A stretch of 64,000 nucleotides of DNA from Peptostreptococcus russellii (GTDB lineage Bacteria; Bacillota; Clostridia; Peptostreptococcales; Peptostreptococcaceae). A program made the position numbers and the translations under genes. Positions within the stretch are counted from its first letter, which is position 1; each line of letters opens with the position of its first letter. Shown here piece after piece: positions 19,226 to 28,271 of the stretch. The stretch covers positions 124,001-188,000 of the forward strand of contig NZ_FODF01000003.1 of NCBI RefSeq assembly GCF_900110295.1, in the 5' to 3' direction. Under the pieces are notes generated by a model, which saw only the letters and a list, made by a program, of their open reading frames with translations, had not been told where the DNA came from and made no database searches.

Positions 19226-19536
19226 TAATAAAGACGGATTGATTAATTATAAATTTCAATACTTCTATGTACACTATAGTTGTAAGATTGAAGAATAAAT
19301 ATAAATTTAGCATATAAAGGGAGATGCCAAAAGGCATCTCTTTTTATATGCAAGTATATAAGCGTCATATCTATTAGCAAGTGAAAGTTTATTGAATATA
19401 TTTAAAATAAATTAACAATAAAATACAAGAATGTAATCTTCATAATAAATTCATAGGAACTTCTATAAAAAAGTGATATCATGGGCTTGAAGAAGGGATT
19501 TATATTTCTTCAAAATATTTGGCGGGGGTGGTTTAA
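19226..19536. other. Intergenic region after eno
   Basis: 311 bases with the eno terminator (19318-19346); otherwise AT-rich sequence leading to the small membrane protein. No other feature seen. Confidence 0.5.
19318..19346 (+). terminator. Intrinsic terminator after eno
   Basis: GAGATGCC (19321-19328), AAAA loop, GGCATCTC (19333-19340), then TTTTT; weak pairs extend the base. Confidence 0.93.
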
Positions 19537-19761
19537 GTGAAGGGAACAGTTAAGAAAACTGATTTTTACGGAATTATTTTATTTATTGCTTTTATATTTT
19601 GGAGTATACTTACTTACTACATTTATGAAAAGAATAGTTACTTAGGTAGAATGTTAAATGCTTGGGGACTAATGGCCCTTTTGTTTGGAGAAGCTTTTGT
19701 CAAATATAAGTTTGATAAGGGAGAAATAATAAGAATAAAAGATAAAAAAACTAAAGAATAA
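19537..19761 (+). CDS. Small hypothetical membrane protein, 74 residues
   Basis: GTG start at 19537 behind GGGGGTGG. Two hydrophobic segments (about residues 11-29 and 41-57) flank a short YEKNSYLGR loop, and the C-terminus is charged (IIRIKDKKTKE). I recognise no family. It has its own terminator and is not part of an operon. Confidence 0.65.
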   Translation: MKGTVKKTDFYGIILFIAFIFWSILTYYIYEKNSYLGRMLNAWGLMALLFGEAFVKYKFDKGEIIRIKDKKTKE

Positions 19762-19782
19762 ACACAGGTATTTATAGTTAAG

Positions 19783-19818
19783 GAGTTTGCCTAAATTTTT
19801 ATTTTGGCAAACTCTTTC
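19783..19818 (+). terminator. Intrinsic terminator after the small membrane protein
   Basis: GAGTTTGCC (19783-19791) pairs with GGCAAACTC (19806-19814), followed by TTTCT. Confidence 0.82.
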
Positions 19819-20055
19819 TATGTTTATAAGATAAAAGTGTATAATAAAAGTTATTAATGTAAAATCTAACTAAAATACATAATAAAGCTAGATAATATTA
19901 AACAATTATATTATAATATTAAAAAAATATATTTTTGAGATATTTTATTATTATATTGGGTATTTGAAACAATGAAATGCAGTTTATATTTAAAATGTCG
20001 ACTTTTATTTTAAATGCATGAAACAATAATATTATTTTGAATCGAGGCGGTGTTT

Positions 20056-20688
20056 ATGACAAGCTACAGAAATCCGTATTCTAGAGATGGAAAGACTATA
20101 CTTTTTACCACTCAGAATGCAAAATCTTTAAAGGATCTTGAAGAAACAGGAAGATTTATTAATAAGATGGAGTACATACAAAGAAATTTAGGAGATATAT
20201 CTCCTCACTTCATCAAGTGTTATGACTGGTTTGTTTCAGAGGCTTCAAAGAGGATAAGCAAGCCAGAAGATGTAAAATATCACATATGGTGTTCTGTAAG
20301 TGCAAGAAATTGCATGCGACCTTATGGAAATGAGTTAGGCTATGTTATAGAAGTTCCAAATGACGAAATTATATTTTTTAGTGGACTAAAGTGGGATTAT
20401 GTTTTGAATCTTCATTATGTACCCAAAAATGAAGAGGATTTGAAAGCATATCAAGAAGATATTAAAAATAGAGGATTTAGGAATTCCTTTGAATTTATTG
20501 AAGGTAGATACAAAGGAATGTATCCCGATGAAGTAAAAAGGATCAAAGACAGTTGGTCTGGAGTTTTCGATATAGAAAGATGGAATGTATTTGATGTACA
20601 GGCTAATATATGGCATATAAAGAAAGAATGGGTTAAGTGCATTATAAAGCCTGGGGAACAGATTCCCAAAGAATATATTATGGACTAA
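20056..20688 (+). CDS. DUF3841 family protein
   Basis: 210 residues, soluble, rich in Trp and Tyr. The layout LFTTQNAKSLKDLEETGRF, KCYDWFVSEASKR, VPNDEIIFF then WDYVLNLHY, and DSWSGVFDIE... VQANIWHIKKEWVK resembles DUF3841, a family with no assigned function that I recall from Firmicutes. ATG 20056 follows GAGGCGG; a GTG two codons earlier overlaps this site. It stands alone between the small membrane protein and secG, with no clue to its role. No clear terminator follows. Confidence 0.7.
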   Translation: MTSYRNPYSRDGKTILFTTQNAKSLKDLEETGRFINKMEYIQRNLGDISPHFIKCYDWFVSEASKRISKPEDVKYHIWCSVSARNCMRPYGNELGYVIEVPNDEIIFFSGLKWDYVLNLHYVPKNEEDLKAYQEDIKNRGFRNSFEFIEGRYKGMYPDEVKRIKDSWSGVFDIERWNVFDVQANIWHIKKEWVKCIIKPGEQIPKEYIMD

Positions 20689-20818
20689 TTTTTAATAGAC
20701 TTCTCGATAAGAAAAAAGAATATCTAAAGGCACAGTAAAATTTATATAGGACTTTTTTAGAAGAATTATATAGTGAGGATTTTTAGAAATAAAAAGTTTC
20801 ATATGGCTATTGAAATTA

Positions 20819-20847
20819 TTGTATTTCAATGTTGTATATGTTATAAT
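20819..20847 (+). promoter_or_regulatory. secG promoter
   Basis: TTGTAT (20819-20824), 17-base spacer, TATAAT (20842-20847) with an extended TG at 20839-20840. Confidence 0.6.
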
Positions 20848-20898
20848 TAATTTTGAGTTATTACGTTAGGAATTATGATGATTAACGAGGAGGATATT

Positions 20899-21129
20899 AT
20901 GTTAGGAAATATATTGATGGCTATTCAGGTAGCTTTAAGTATAATAATGATTATAGTTGTATTACCACAGGAGAGTAAACAGACTCAGACACAGGTATTT
21001 ATAGAAGATTCATCTTCTCAGGCATACTTTAAGCCAAAGGGAAAAGAAGCGTTCTTGAATAAAATGACTAAGATAGTGTCTGTGTTATTCTTCATAAATG
21101 CAATAGCCTTAGTAATTGTTATGAAATAA
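20899..21129 (+). CDS. secG: Preprotein translocase subunit SecG
   Basis: 76 residues with two membrane helices (about 4-22 and 55-74) separated by a polar loop; the first helix ends in IIVVLPQESKQ, the usual SecG motif. It is part of the SecYEG channel. ATG 20899 follows CGAGGAGG; the longer frame from 20875 contains that site. secG next to rnr and smpB-ssrA is a common Firmicutes order, which supports the call. A terminator follows. Confidence 0.93.
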   Translation: MLGNILMAIQVALSIIMIIVVLPQESKQTQTQVFIEDSSSQAYFKPKGKEAFLNKMTKIVSVLFFINAIALVIVMK

Positions 21130-21136
21130 TGAATTC

Positions 21137-21174
21137 AAACACCCTTGCAATCTCAGATTGTAGGGTGTTTTTTT
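21137..21174 (+). terminator. Intrinsic terminator after secG
   Basis: AAACACCCT (21137-21145) pairs with AGGGTGTTT (21162-21170), with an inner CAATC/GATTG stem, then TTTT. Confidence 0.92.
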
Positions 21175-21410
21175 ACTCAATATATAGTTTTCTGACGTAA
21201 AATGAATTTATAGGCATAAGCCTTTGTGGGAAAAATTAACAAAAAAAGTAACTTTAGGATAATAAAGTTATTTTAAAATATATTTTAGAGAAATACAAAT
21301 TAAAATATTGGTATTTTAAGTTAAATATAGAATATAATTATGATGCTAGTTAGTTGTAAATAATTACAATAGTAGGTATAATTTATATAGTAGGAATAGG
21401 AGGTACAGTT

Positions 21411-23561
21411 ATGTTACCGAATGATATAAAAGAAAAAATAATGGGGCTTATAAGTGAAGATTCTTATAAAGCTATGAAAAGAGAAGATTTTAACAAGATA
21501 TTCGTTGAAAATCCAGTAGATTTAGATGAATTTACATCAATACTAGATGAAATGGCAGAAAACGGAGAACTGTTTATTAATAAAAGGGGAAAGATAGGAA
21601 GTTTGGAAAGCTACTCAATGGAAAAGGGAAGATTTTGTTCCACAAAAAGAGGGTTCGGCTTTGTTGAATTTGACAGTGTAGAAAGGGATATCTTTGTACA
21701 CGAAGAAGATAGAAACGGTGCTTTTGATGGTGATACTGTAATAGTGAAAATCACCAAAAGACCTTCTGGAGATAAAAGACCTGAAGGTGTAATCGTAAAA
21801 ATTCTAAAAAGAGCAAATGAAAAAGTTGTCGGACTTTTCAGAAGTAGTGGCTCTTTTGCCTTTGTAATACCAGATAATAAAAAGTTGGACCAGGATATTT
21901 TTATCCCTAAGCGTTTCTTTAGTGGTGCAAAGGACAATGATAAGGTAGTATGTCAAATAGATGTGTGGCCTGCAGATGGAAAGAAACCAGAGGGCAAAAT
22001 AATAGAGGTAATAGGACAGTCAGGAGAAAGATATGTTGAAATAGACTCTATAGTTAGAGCTCATGGTTTAAAGGAATCTTTCCCAGAAAGAGTAGTTAAG
22101 CAGGTCAAGAAGATAGCAGACCATGTTAGAGAAGACGAGCTTAAGGGAAGGGTTGATTTTAGGGAAGAACAGATATATACAATAGATGGTGATGACTCTA
22201 AAGACTTTGATGATGCTGTAGGTGTAGAAAAGCTTGATAATGGAAATTATAGACTAGGTGTTCATATAGCAGATGTTACTCATTATGTAACTGAAAATTC
22301 ACCTCTTGACAGAGAGGCACTTGACAGAGCTACATCAGTTTATCTTGTAGATAAGGTGATACCTATGCTTCCTAAGGAACTTTCAAATGGAATATGTTCT
22401 CTTAATCCAGGAGTAGATAGACTTACACTTTCATGTGTAATGGATGTAAACCCTAAAAATGGAAAAGTTGAAAGATATGATATAGTAAAATCAGTTATTA
22501 ATTCAAAAGCAAGAATGACATATACAGAAGTAAGTGATCTTCTTGAAAATGATGACCCTAAGATGAGGGTGAAGTACGAGGACTTTATTGAAAATCTAGA
22601 AAATGCAAAAGAATTAGCAGCGATACTTACTAAGAGAAGAGAAAAAAGAGGAGCAATAGATTTTGATTTTCCAGAATCTAAGATAATACTAGACAAAAAA
22701 GGATATCCAGTAGATATCAAAGAATACGAAAGAAGAGTTTCAAATAAAATGATAGAAGAGTTTATGCTTCTTGCCAATGAAACAATAGCAGAAGATTTCT
22801 TCTGGAAGGAACTTCCTTTTGTATATAGAGTTCATGAAGACCCAGATGATGAAAAGGTAGAAAGATTGAGAAATTTTATCAGTGAATATGGATATAGAAT
22901 GAACAGATCTAAAAATGGTGTTCAACCTAGAGATCTACAAAAGATATTAGAAGCTATAGAAGACAGAGAAGCAAAACAGGCAATAGGTACTATAATGTTG
23001 AGAACTTTGAGACAGGCTAGATATTCACCTGAGTGTATGGGACATTTTGGTCTTGCAGCACAGTATTATACACATTTTACTTCTCCGATTAGAAGATACC
23101 CAGATCTTCAAATCCATAGAATTATAAAGGAACAGCTTGAAGGAAAGCTTAGCCATAAGAGAATAAAACATTATTCTGAGATATTGGAAGCTGTAAGCAA
23201 TCAGTCATCAACTCAAGAGAGAGAAGCGGAACTTGCAGAGAGAGAAGTTGATGATTATTACAAAACAGTATATATGAGCGACTTTATAGATGAAGAGTTT
23301 GAAGGACATATATCTAGTATTACTTCATTTGGTGCATTTATAGAGCTTCCAAATGGAGTAGAAGGATTAGTTAGAATACAGGATTTACCTGATTATTTCG
23401 ACTACTTTGAATCCTCAATGACCTTAGTAGGTCAAAACACTAATGCAGTGTTAAAGCTAGGTCAAAAAGTCAGAGTAAGGGTATCTAATGTAGATATTCC
23501 TTTAAGGGAGATAGATTTTGAGTTAGTAACAGACATTTTTAATAAAAATGAAAACTGTTAG
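21411..23561 (+). CDS. rnr: Ribonuclease R
   Basis: 716 residues. Order: N-terminal winged-helix and cold-shock-type OB domains (GFGFVEFDSVERDIFVHEED, about 78-98; a second to about 210), catalytic RNB domain (TIDGDDSKDFDDAVGV with metal Asp residues at about 262-270; GLAAQYYTHFTSPIRRYPDL), and an S1 domain (FEGHISSITSFGAFIELPNG, about 627-705). It is a processive 3'-5' exoribonuclease that degrades structured RNA and works with tmRNA-SmpB in clearing stalled messages. The usual basic C-terminal tail is absent. AGGAGGT precedes ATG 21411. Confidence 0.96.
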   Translation: MLPNDIKEKIMGLISEDSYKAMKREDFNKIFVENPVDLDEFTSILDEMAENGELFINKRGKIGSLESYSMEKGRFCSTKRGFGFVEFDSVERDIFVHEEDRNGAFDGDTVIVKITKRPSGDKRPEGVIVKILKRANEKVVGLFRSSGSFAFVIPDNKKLDQDIFIPKRFFSGAKDNDKVVCQIDVWPADGKKPEGKIIEVIGQSGERYVEIDSIVRAHGLKESFPERVVKQVKKIADHVREDELKGRVDFREEQIYTIDGDDSKDFDDAVGVEKLDNGNYRLGVHIADVTHYVTENSPLDREALDRATSVYLVDKVIPMLPKELSNGICSLNPGVDRLTLSCVMDVNPKNGKVERYDIVKSVINSKARMTYTEVSDLLENDDPKMRVKYEDFIENLENAKELAAILTKRREKRGAIDFDFPESKIILDKKGYPVDIKEYERRVSNKMIEEFMLLANETIAEDFFWKELPFVYRVHEDPDDEKVERLRNFISEYGYRMNRSKNGVQPRDLQKILEAIEDREAKQAIGTIMLRTLRQARYSPECMGHFGLAAQYYTHFTSPIRRYPDLQIHRIIKEQLEGKLSHKRIKHYSEILEAVSNQSSTQEREAELAEREVDDYYKTVYMSDFIDEEFEGHISSITSFGAFIELPNGVEGLVRIQDLPDYFDYFESSMTLVGQNTNAVLKLGQKVRVRVSNVDIPLREIDFELVTDIFNKNENC

Positions 23562-23911
23562 TTTTAATATTTTAAAATGAGTTTAGAAAAATAAATAAAT
23601 GAGAAAATTGAAATAAAAACATATAAGTTAACTTTAATTTAATAATTCTGCTTTATACTAGATATGCGTGTGTGTATCTAGTATAAAATTGCGAAAAAAG
23701 AAGGTGTAAAAAGGCTGAATAATAAACTACTTAGCTTTATTACTAAATGTACTTAATAATACTGTTATTATATTTAATATTGTACTAAAAAAGTTAGAAA
23801 TATTTCCAATTAAGTGCATTTAATATATATATAGATACTAAGAATTTGAAATTATAAACCTTTTAGTTGGTTTTAAAAAATAAACAATTAAATATTATGA
23901 AGGAGTTATAC
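23562..23911. other. Intergenic region rnr-yfhO
   Basis: 350 AT-rich bases with the long inverted repeat at 23652-23687. No ORF, and no obvious strong promoter. Confidence 0.5.
23652..23687. repeat. Perfect 13-bp inverted repeat with GT-rich loop
   Basis: TTTATACTAGATA (23652-23664) and TATCTAGTATAAA (23675-23687) are exact reverse complements around TGCGTGTGTG. No T-run follows on either strand, so it is not a standard terminator. Confidence 0.8.
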
Positions 23912-26620
23912 ATGGAAAGGAAAAAAATAGATAATATACTTGCTTATCTGTGCTATACACTTGGATTTGCGGCTTTGGCGGCTATTATAGCTACTATTTT
24001 GTATTTTAATAACAAGAGCTTGGTATATATGGGGGATGCTCTTGTTCAGCAATATCCGACACAGTTTTATTTAATGAAAACTCTCGGCAATTTATTAGAT
24101 GGAATAAAAACCTTTAACTTCAATATTGGACTAGGTCAAGATGTGCTTTTTACATATCATTACTATGGTCTTACAGATCCAATAAACATTTTCTTGGGAA
24201 TATTCAGCTGGGCTGATCCGAATCTTCTTTATTATTGTGGATTTGGAATAAGAATGTACATTGCAGGGATAGCTTTCATTGCAATGTGTATACACTTTAA
24301 AAGAAATAAAAAGGCAATGGTATTAGGAGCTTTTATTTATGTGTTTTCAAACTTCTGTTTATCAGCAGGTGTAATGTATCCTTATTTTATTAATACAATG
24401 ATATATATGCCTTTGATGATAATAGCAGTTGATAAGCTTATAAAAGAAAATAAAATTGCTTTATTTATTTTTGTGTCTATACTTTCAATTTTTGTGAACG
24501 TATATTTAGCATATATGATTGCTGTAATAACATTAATATATGCATTTGTAAGTATAGTTTTTGAATTTAAGAAAAATGGATTTTTAAAAACTTGTGAAAT
24601 ATTTGGAAGAGGTATTTTAAGTTATATTATAGCAGTGGCAATATCTGGAATAATAGTTCTTCCTATTACATATGCATTTTTAACAAGTATAAAAAGCAGT
24701 GGTATATCGTATAATCTGCCTGTATTTGCGGGACAAAACGATATTTTTAAATATTTTATAGAAATGTTCCAAGTGCCAAGTGTTGAAAACTTTGCTCTTG
24801 TAGGAATATCTATAATTACTTTATTTGCAGTAATAAGCCTATTTATGAATAAGGGCAAGGGCAAGCTTAAATTTTTACTTATATTAATGCTGTTTTTGAT
24901 AACTATGCCAGTTCTTCAGAGTATAGTTGCAGGAGCCCTTTACGGAAATCATAGATGGTATTTTGTTGAGATTCTACTTCTAGCATATATATTTGTAGAT
25001 CAATACGACAATATATTAAATGCAGAGTCTAGTAAAAAGTTTGCAATGTATTTATTAGTTACACTATATATTGTTCTAATAACTTATATAAATGTAGAAA
25101 ATTCTTTGGCAAAGAAACTTAGCTATATGGACTTTGAGTTTTTAAAGCCTTTGGCAGTTTCTCTTATAGCCATAATTTTTATGCTTATTCTAGCAATTAA
25201 GAAGAAAAAATTAAAAAACTATTTATTTATGGCATTTACTTTTTTATCACTAGCAGGAAGTATAGTAATATACTCTTATGAAAGTGGAAATAGCAAAATG
25301 ATTGCTAATTTTAGTGAGTTAGGCAAACTTGTTAATGATAGAACTGTAGAAACAGTATCCAATGTAACTAGTGGAAGTCTCGAAAGGGTAGATAATGATA
25401 ATCCGAATAGCTTTAATTTATCGGATATATATGATTATCCATCTACTTCAATTTACTATGGATTAGAAAATAAAAATCTTGCCAAGTTTAACTTTATTTA
25501 TAGAAATGCGATGGCATCTCCTATAAATAGAATGCATAATTTTGATGGACGTGCGATCTTGGATGATATAATGTCTGTTAAGTATTATATTGCTTGGGGA
25601 AATAGCAAGGCACCATATGGCTTTGAAAAAATGGGAGATGGAAATCTATATGTAAATAAAAACTATATACCTTTTGGATTTACTTATTCTAAATATATAA
25701 AGCCTTATGAGGTAGCATCAATGAACGTTTTAGACAGGCAAGAAGCGCTTCTAAAAGCCTGTCTCCTGGAAGGTAATATAGGAGATGTAAAGCACCTTGA
25801 ATCAGGCGTACTGAGTGATTTGAAGCTTAAGAAAACAGATATTGACTATGAATCGGACTTTAAGGGAAGAGTTAGGGGAAATGATGGTATAGATTTGAAA
25901 TTAGAATACGACCTGCCATACAGTGGTGAGTTGTATTTAAAGTTGCCAGATGTAGATGCAATTAAAGGAGTTGAAAAGCTGAATATAAAATCAAATAGCA
26001 GAAAGGCTACAATAGATCTGACTAAGCCATCTTCTCAGTGGTATATAGGTGAAAAAGATATAATTATAAATTTAGGTTATTTTGAAAAGGGCAAGAGAAA
26101 TCTTGAAATAAATTTGCCTGCAGATTATGATTTTAATATGCAGGATTTAAAACTAGAATGTAGATCGGTAGACAACTTAGAAGCTGAAACTAGGGAACTT
26201 GCTAGAGAACATCTTAAAGATATTAAGCTAAATAATAATGGCTTTACTGGAAATATAGCAAATGAAGGATATAAATTGATGTTTATATCTATACCTTATG
26301 ATGAAGGTTGGACTGCTATAATAGATGGAGTAGAAAGTAAAATATATAAGGCTAATGAAGGTTTTATGGCAGTAAAGCTTGAACCAGGAGAGCATACAGT
26401 AGATTTTAGATACAAGAGACCTCTTCAAACAAGCGGATATATAGTATCTATTCTCGGAATAGTTGCTTGCTTCGTATATGTTAAGAAAAGAAAAGATCTT
26501 GCATATGAAAAAAGAAGAAAATTGAGAATAAAGATGAAAAGAAAAGGCAAAAAGTATCCAGTAGGCATAGAAAAAAATTCTAAAGAAGAAAAAGACATTG
26601 AAAAAAATAAAGATAAATAG
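23912..26620 (+). CDS. YfhO family membrane glycosyltransferase-like protein
   Basis: 902 residues: about 12-13 membrane segments in residues 8-470, a large extracellular domain (about 480-860), a final membrane helix (SGYIVSILGIVACFVY) and a Lys-rich cytoplasmic tail. MGDALVQQYPTQFY after the first helix is the conserved GT-C acidic loop of the YfhO family. In Bacillus and Listeria, YfhO-type proteins move a sugar from an undecaprenyl carrier onto lipoteichoic acid. ATG 23912 follows AAGGAG. It interrupts the usual rnr-smpB neighbourhood, and has its own terminator. The GT2 and GtrA partners are probably the genes at 35.0-36.4 kb. Confidence 0.85.
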   Translation: MERKKIDNILAYLCYTLGFAALAAIIATILYFNNKSLVYMGDALVQQYPTQFYLMKTLGNLLDGIKTFNFNIGLGQDVLFTYHYYGLTDPINIFLGIFSWADPNLLYYCGFGIRMYIAGIAFIAMCIHFKRNKKAMVLGAFIYVFSNFCLSAGVMYPYFINTMIYMPLMIIAVDKLIKENKIALFIFVSILSIFVNVYLAYMIAVITLIYAFVSIVFEFKKNGFLKTCEIFGRGILSYIIAVAISGIIVLPITYAFLTSIKSSGISYNLPVFAGQNDIFKYFIEMFQVPSVENFALVGISIITLFAVISLFMNKGKGKLKFLLILMLFLITMPVLQSIVAGALYGNHRWYFVEILLLAYIFVDQYDNILNAESSKKFAMYLLVTLYIVLITYINVENSLAKKLSYMDFEFLKPLAVSLIAIIFMLILAIKKKKLKNYLFMAFTFLSLAGSIVIYSYESGNSKMIANFSELGKLVNDRTVETVSNVTSGSLERVDNDNPNSFNLSDIYDYPSTSIYYGLENKNLAKFNFIYRNAMASPINRMHNFDGRAILDDIMSVKYYIAWGNSKAPYGFEKMGDGNLYVNKNYIPFGFTYSKYIKPYEVASMNVLDRQEALLKACLLEGNIGDVKHLESGVLSDLKLKKTDIDYESDFKGRVRGNDGIDLKLEYDLPYSGELYLKLPDVDAIKGVEKLNIKSNSRKATIDLTKPSSQWYIGEKDIIINLGYFEKGKRNLEINLPADYDFNMQDLKLECRSVDNLEAETRELAREHLKDIKLNNNGFTGNIANEGYKLMFISIPYDEGWTAIIDGVESKIYKANEGFMAVKLEPGEHTVDFRYKRPLQTSGYIVSILGIVACFVYVKKRKDLAYEKRRKLRIKMKRKGKKYPVGIEKNSKEEKDIEKNKDK

Positions 26621-26637
26621 TTTATAAATGTTAACTT

Positions 26638-26667
26638 ACTGCTACACATTTGTGTAGCAGTATTTTA
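26638..26667 (+). terminator. Intrinsic terminator after the yfhO-like gene
   Basis: ACTGCTACAC (26638-26647) pairs with GTGTAGCAGT (26652-26661), then ATTTT. Confidence 0.88.
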
Positions 26668-26737
26668 ATAAAATTGAAAAAATATAGCTACATATGATAA
26701 AATGATAGTAAATCAAATTATGAAAGGAAGTGATACT

Positions 26738-27193
26738 ATGGCAGGTAAGAAAATTTTGGCTACAAATAAAAAGGCTAGACACGACTATTTTATAGATGAG
26801 GTCTATGAATGTGGAATAGAGCTAAAGGGAACAGAAGTAAAGTCTATAAGAAACGGAAGAATAAATCTTAAAGAAGGATATGCTTCAGTAGACAATGGAG
26901 AAGTATTTTTAAAACAGGTTCATATAAGTCCATATGAGCATGGAAATATATATAATGTGGATCCACTAAGAGTAAGAAAGCTACTTCTTCATAAATATGA
27001 AATAAGAAAACTTATAGGTGCGACTACTATAAAGGGGTATTCGTTGATACCTATGAGTGTATATCTAAAAAGAGGCAAGGTTAAACTTGAGCTTGGCTTG
27101 GCAAGAGGTAAAAAGCTTTATGACAAAAGACAGGATCTTGCAAAAAAAGATGCACAGAGAAGAATTGAAAGAGAAATAAGATCAAGATATTGA
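26738..27193 (+). CDS. smpB: SsrA-binding protein SmpB
   Basis: 151 residues. [37 protein letters not shown] and the [19 protein letters not shown]-terminal segment are diagnostic. SmpB binds tmRNA and brings it to stalled ribosomes. ATG 26738 follows GAAAGGAAGTG; the frame continues upstream but without a site. ssrA begins 75 bases after the stop. Confidence 0.97.
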   Translation: MAGKKILATNKKARHDYFIDEVYECGIELKGTEVKSIRNGRINLKEGYASVDNGEVFLKQVHISPYEHGNIYNVDPLRVRKLLLHKYEIRKLIGATTIKGYSLIPMSVYLKRGKVKLELGLARGKKLYDKRQDLAKKDAQRRIEREIRSRY

Positions 27194-27267
27194 TTTTTCA
27201 ATGTATTTATAGTACAATAAGTAGATAAGGGTGTTGATGTTATATCGTTTTAACATCAATCAAATCG

Positions 27268-27617
27268 GGGGATGTACCGGTTTCGACGTGGGTTTTGAAC
27301 TCGAGGTTGCATGTCGTGTTACTCTGGGTCACGTAAAAACTGGGGAAATTTAAAACAAACGCAAACGAAAATAATTTAGTAGCTGCCTAGTGCAGCTTGT
27401 CCCTCTTAATCCTCCTGCCGATTAAGAGCTGACATCATACTTATGCAGGGTACTACTTTCGGGATCGTCTCGACTGAAAGTGGATTAATTGAGACTGGAC
27501 GAATTTGAAACCTGTCACTCGGTGTCAAAGGAGTCGAGATTTTAAAAGAGCTGACTAAACATGTAGATACAGCGACGGAAAGACTTACGGACAGGGGTTC
27601 GACTCCCCTCATCTCCA
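27268..27617 (+). ncRNA. ssrA: Transfer-messenger RNA (tmRNA)
   Basis: The 5' end GGGGATG (27268-27274) pairs with CATCTCC (27610-27616); A27617 is the discriminator and CCA is not encoded. The T-arm GGGGTTCGACTCCCC precedes it. The tag frame starts at GCA 27361 and ends at TAG 27388-27390, encoding ANENNLVAA, so the full tag with the charged Ala is A-ANENNLVAA. It rescues stalled ribosomes with SmpB, encoded just upstream. A terminator follows at 27632. This is a standard one-piece tmRNA of about 350 bases. Confidence 0.97.
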
Positions 27618-27631
27618 TAATGGAGTTTGAA

Positions 27632-27664
27632 AGATATCGGCAGATTAGCCGGTATCTTTTTTTA
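27632..27664 (+). terminator. Intrinsic terminator of ssrA
   Basis: AGATATCGGC (27632-27641) pairs with GCCGGTATCT (27648-27657) with one G-U, then TTTTTTT. Confidence 0.92.
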
Positions 27665-27871
27665 TATTTACTTTTGAATTATAAAAATATAATTTTACTA
27701 TTAAAAAAGAGCAGAAGCTAAAAAATGGCTTAAAACTAATAAAAGAAATTATATATATAATTAGTTTTATATAAAAAAAGTAAATAAAATAATTATAAGG
27801 TTAAAAATAAAGGATCGAAACATTAGAAAGTTATTAAAAAATTTAAAAAAAGATTTTTTATTAAAAAAATA

Positions 27872-27996
27872 AAACTTATTGCAACTTTGAAAAAAAATAA
27901 GTTTAATATATAACTACTCAAAAAAAATGAAAACATTTTCTTAAAAACAATAATTAGGTCAATAGATACAAAACTTATTATAATGAAAAATAAGTT
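27872..27996. repeat. Two similar inverted repeats 100 bp apart
   Basis: AAACTTATT (27872-27880) mirrors AATAAGTTT (27896-27904), and AACTTATT (27972-27979) mirrors AATAAGTT (27989-27996). Both share the 10-mer AAAACTTATT. They may be binding sites or chance in AT-rich DNA. Confidence 0.45.
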
Positions 27997-28156
27997 CAAA
28001 ATTGCCAAACAATGAAATAAAATTAAATTATAAAAATCTATATATATAGATTTTATTTATAAAGCGGTAATAAAAAAAACATAAAAAAGATAGATTATAA
28101 CAGAAAAAACTGGTTAGATTTTAACCGTTAAAATATCTTTAATTTACTTGTTTCTA

Positions 28157-28185
28157 TTGAAAAAACAAATCATATAGGTTATTAT
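28157..28185 (+). promoter_or_regulatory. Probable manA promoter
   Basis: TTGAAA (28157-28162), 17-base spacer, TATTAT (28180-28185). Confidence 0.5.
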
Positions 28186-28271
28186 AGAATAGTTAGAAGA
28201 ACAGACAATAAGTCTGATTATAAAAATAGATATTGAAAGAATATGAATGAAAGTGGAAAGGGTGTGAAGCT

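Larger units (their letters stand above)
27618..28271. other. Very AT-rich intergenic region after ssrA
   Basis: 654 bases, about 85 percent AT by eye, with the ssrA terminator, two similar inverted repeats (27872-27904 and 27972-27996) and the manA promoter (28157-28185). The one open minus-strand frame (27823-28008) is Phe/Ile/Leu-rich low-complexity and not credible. Confidence 0.6.

Noticed and set aside
27823-28008. Minus-strand frame downstream of ssrA
   Set aside because: Composition is that expected from random AT-rich DNA, with no ribosome site and no family resemblance.
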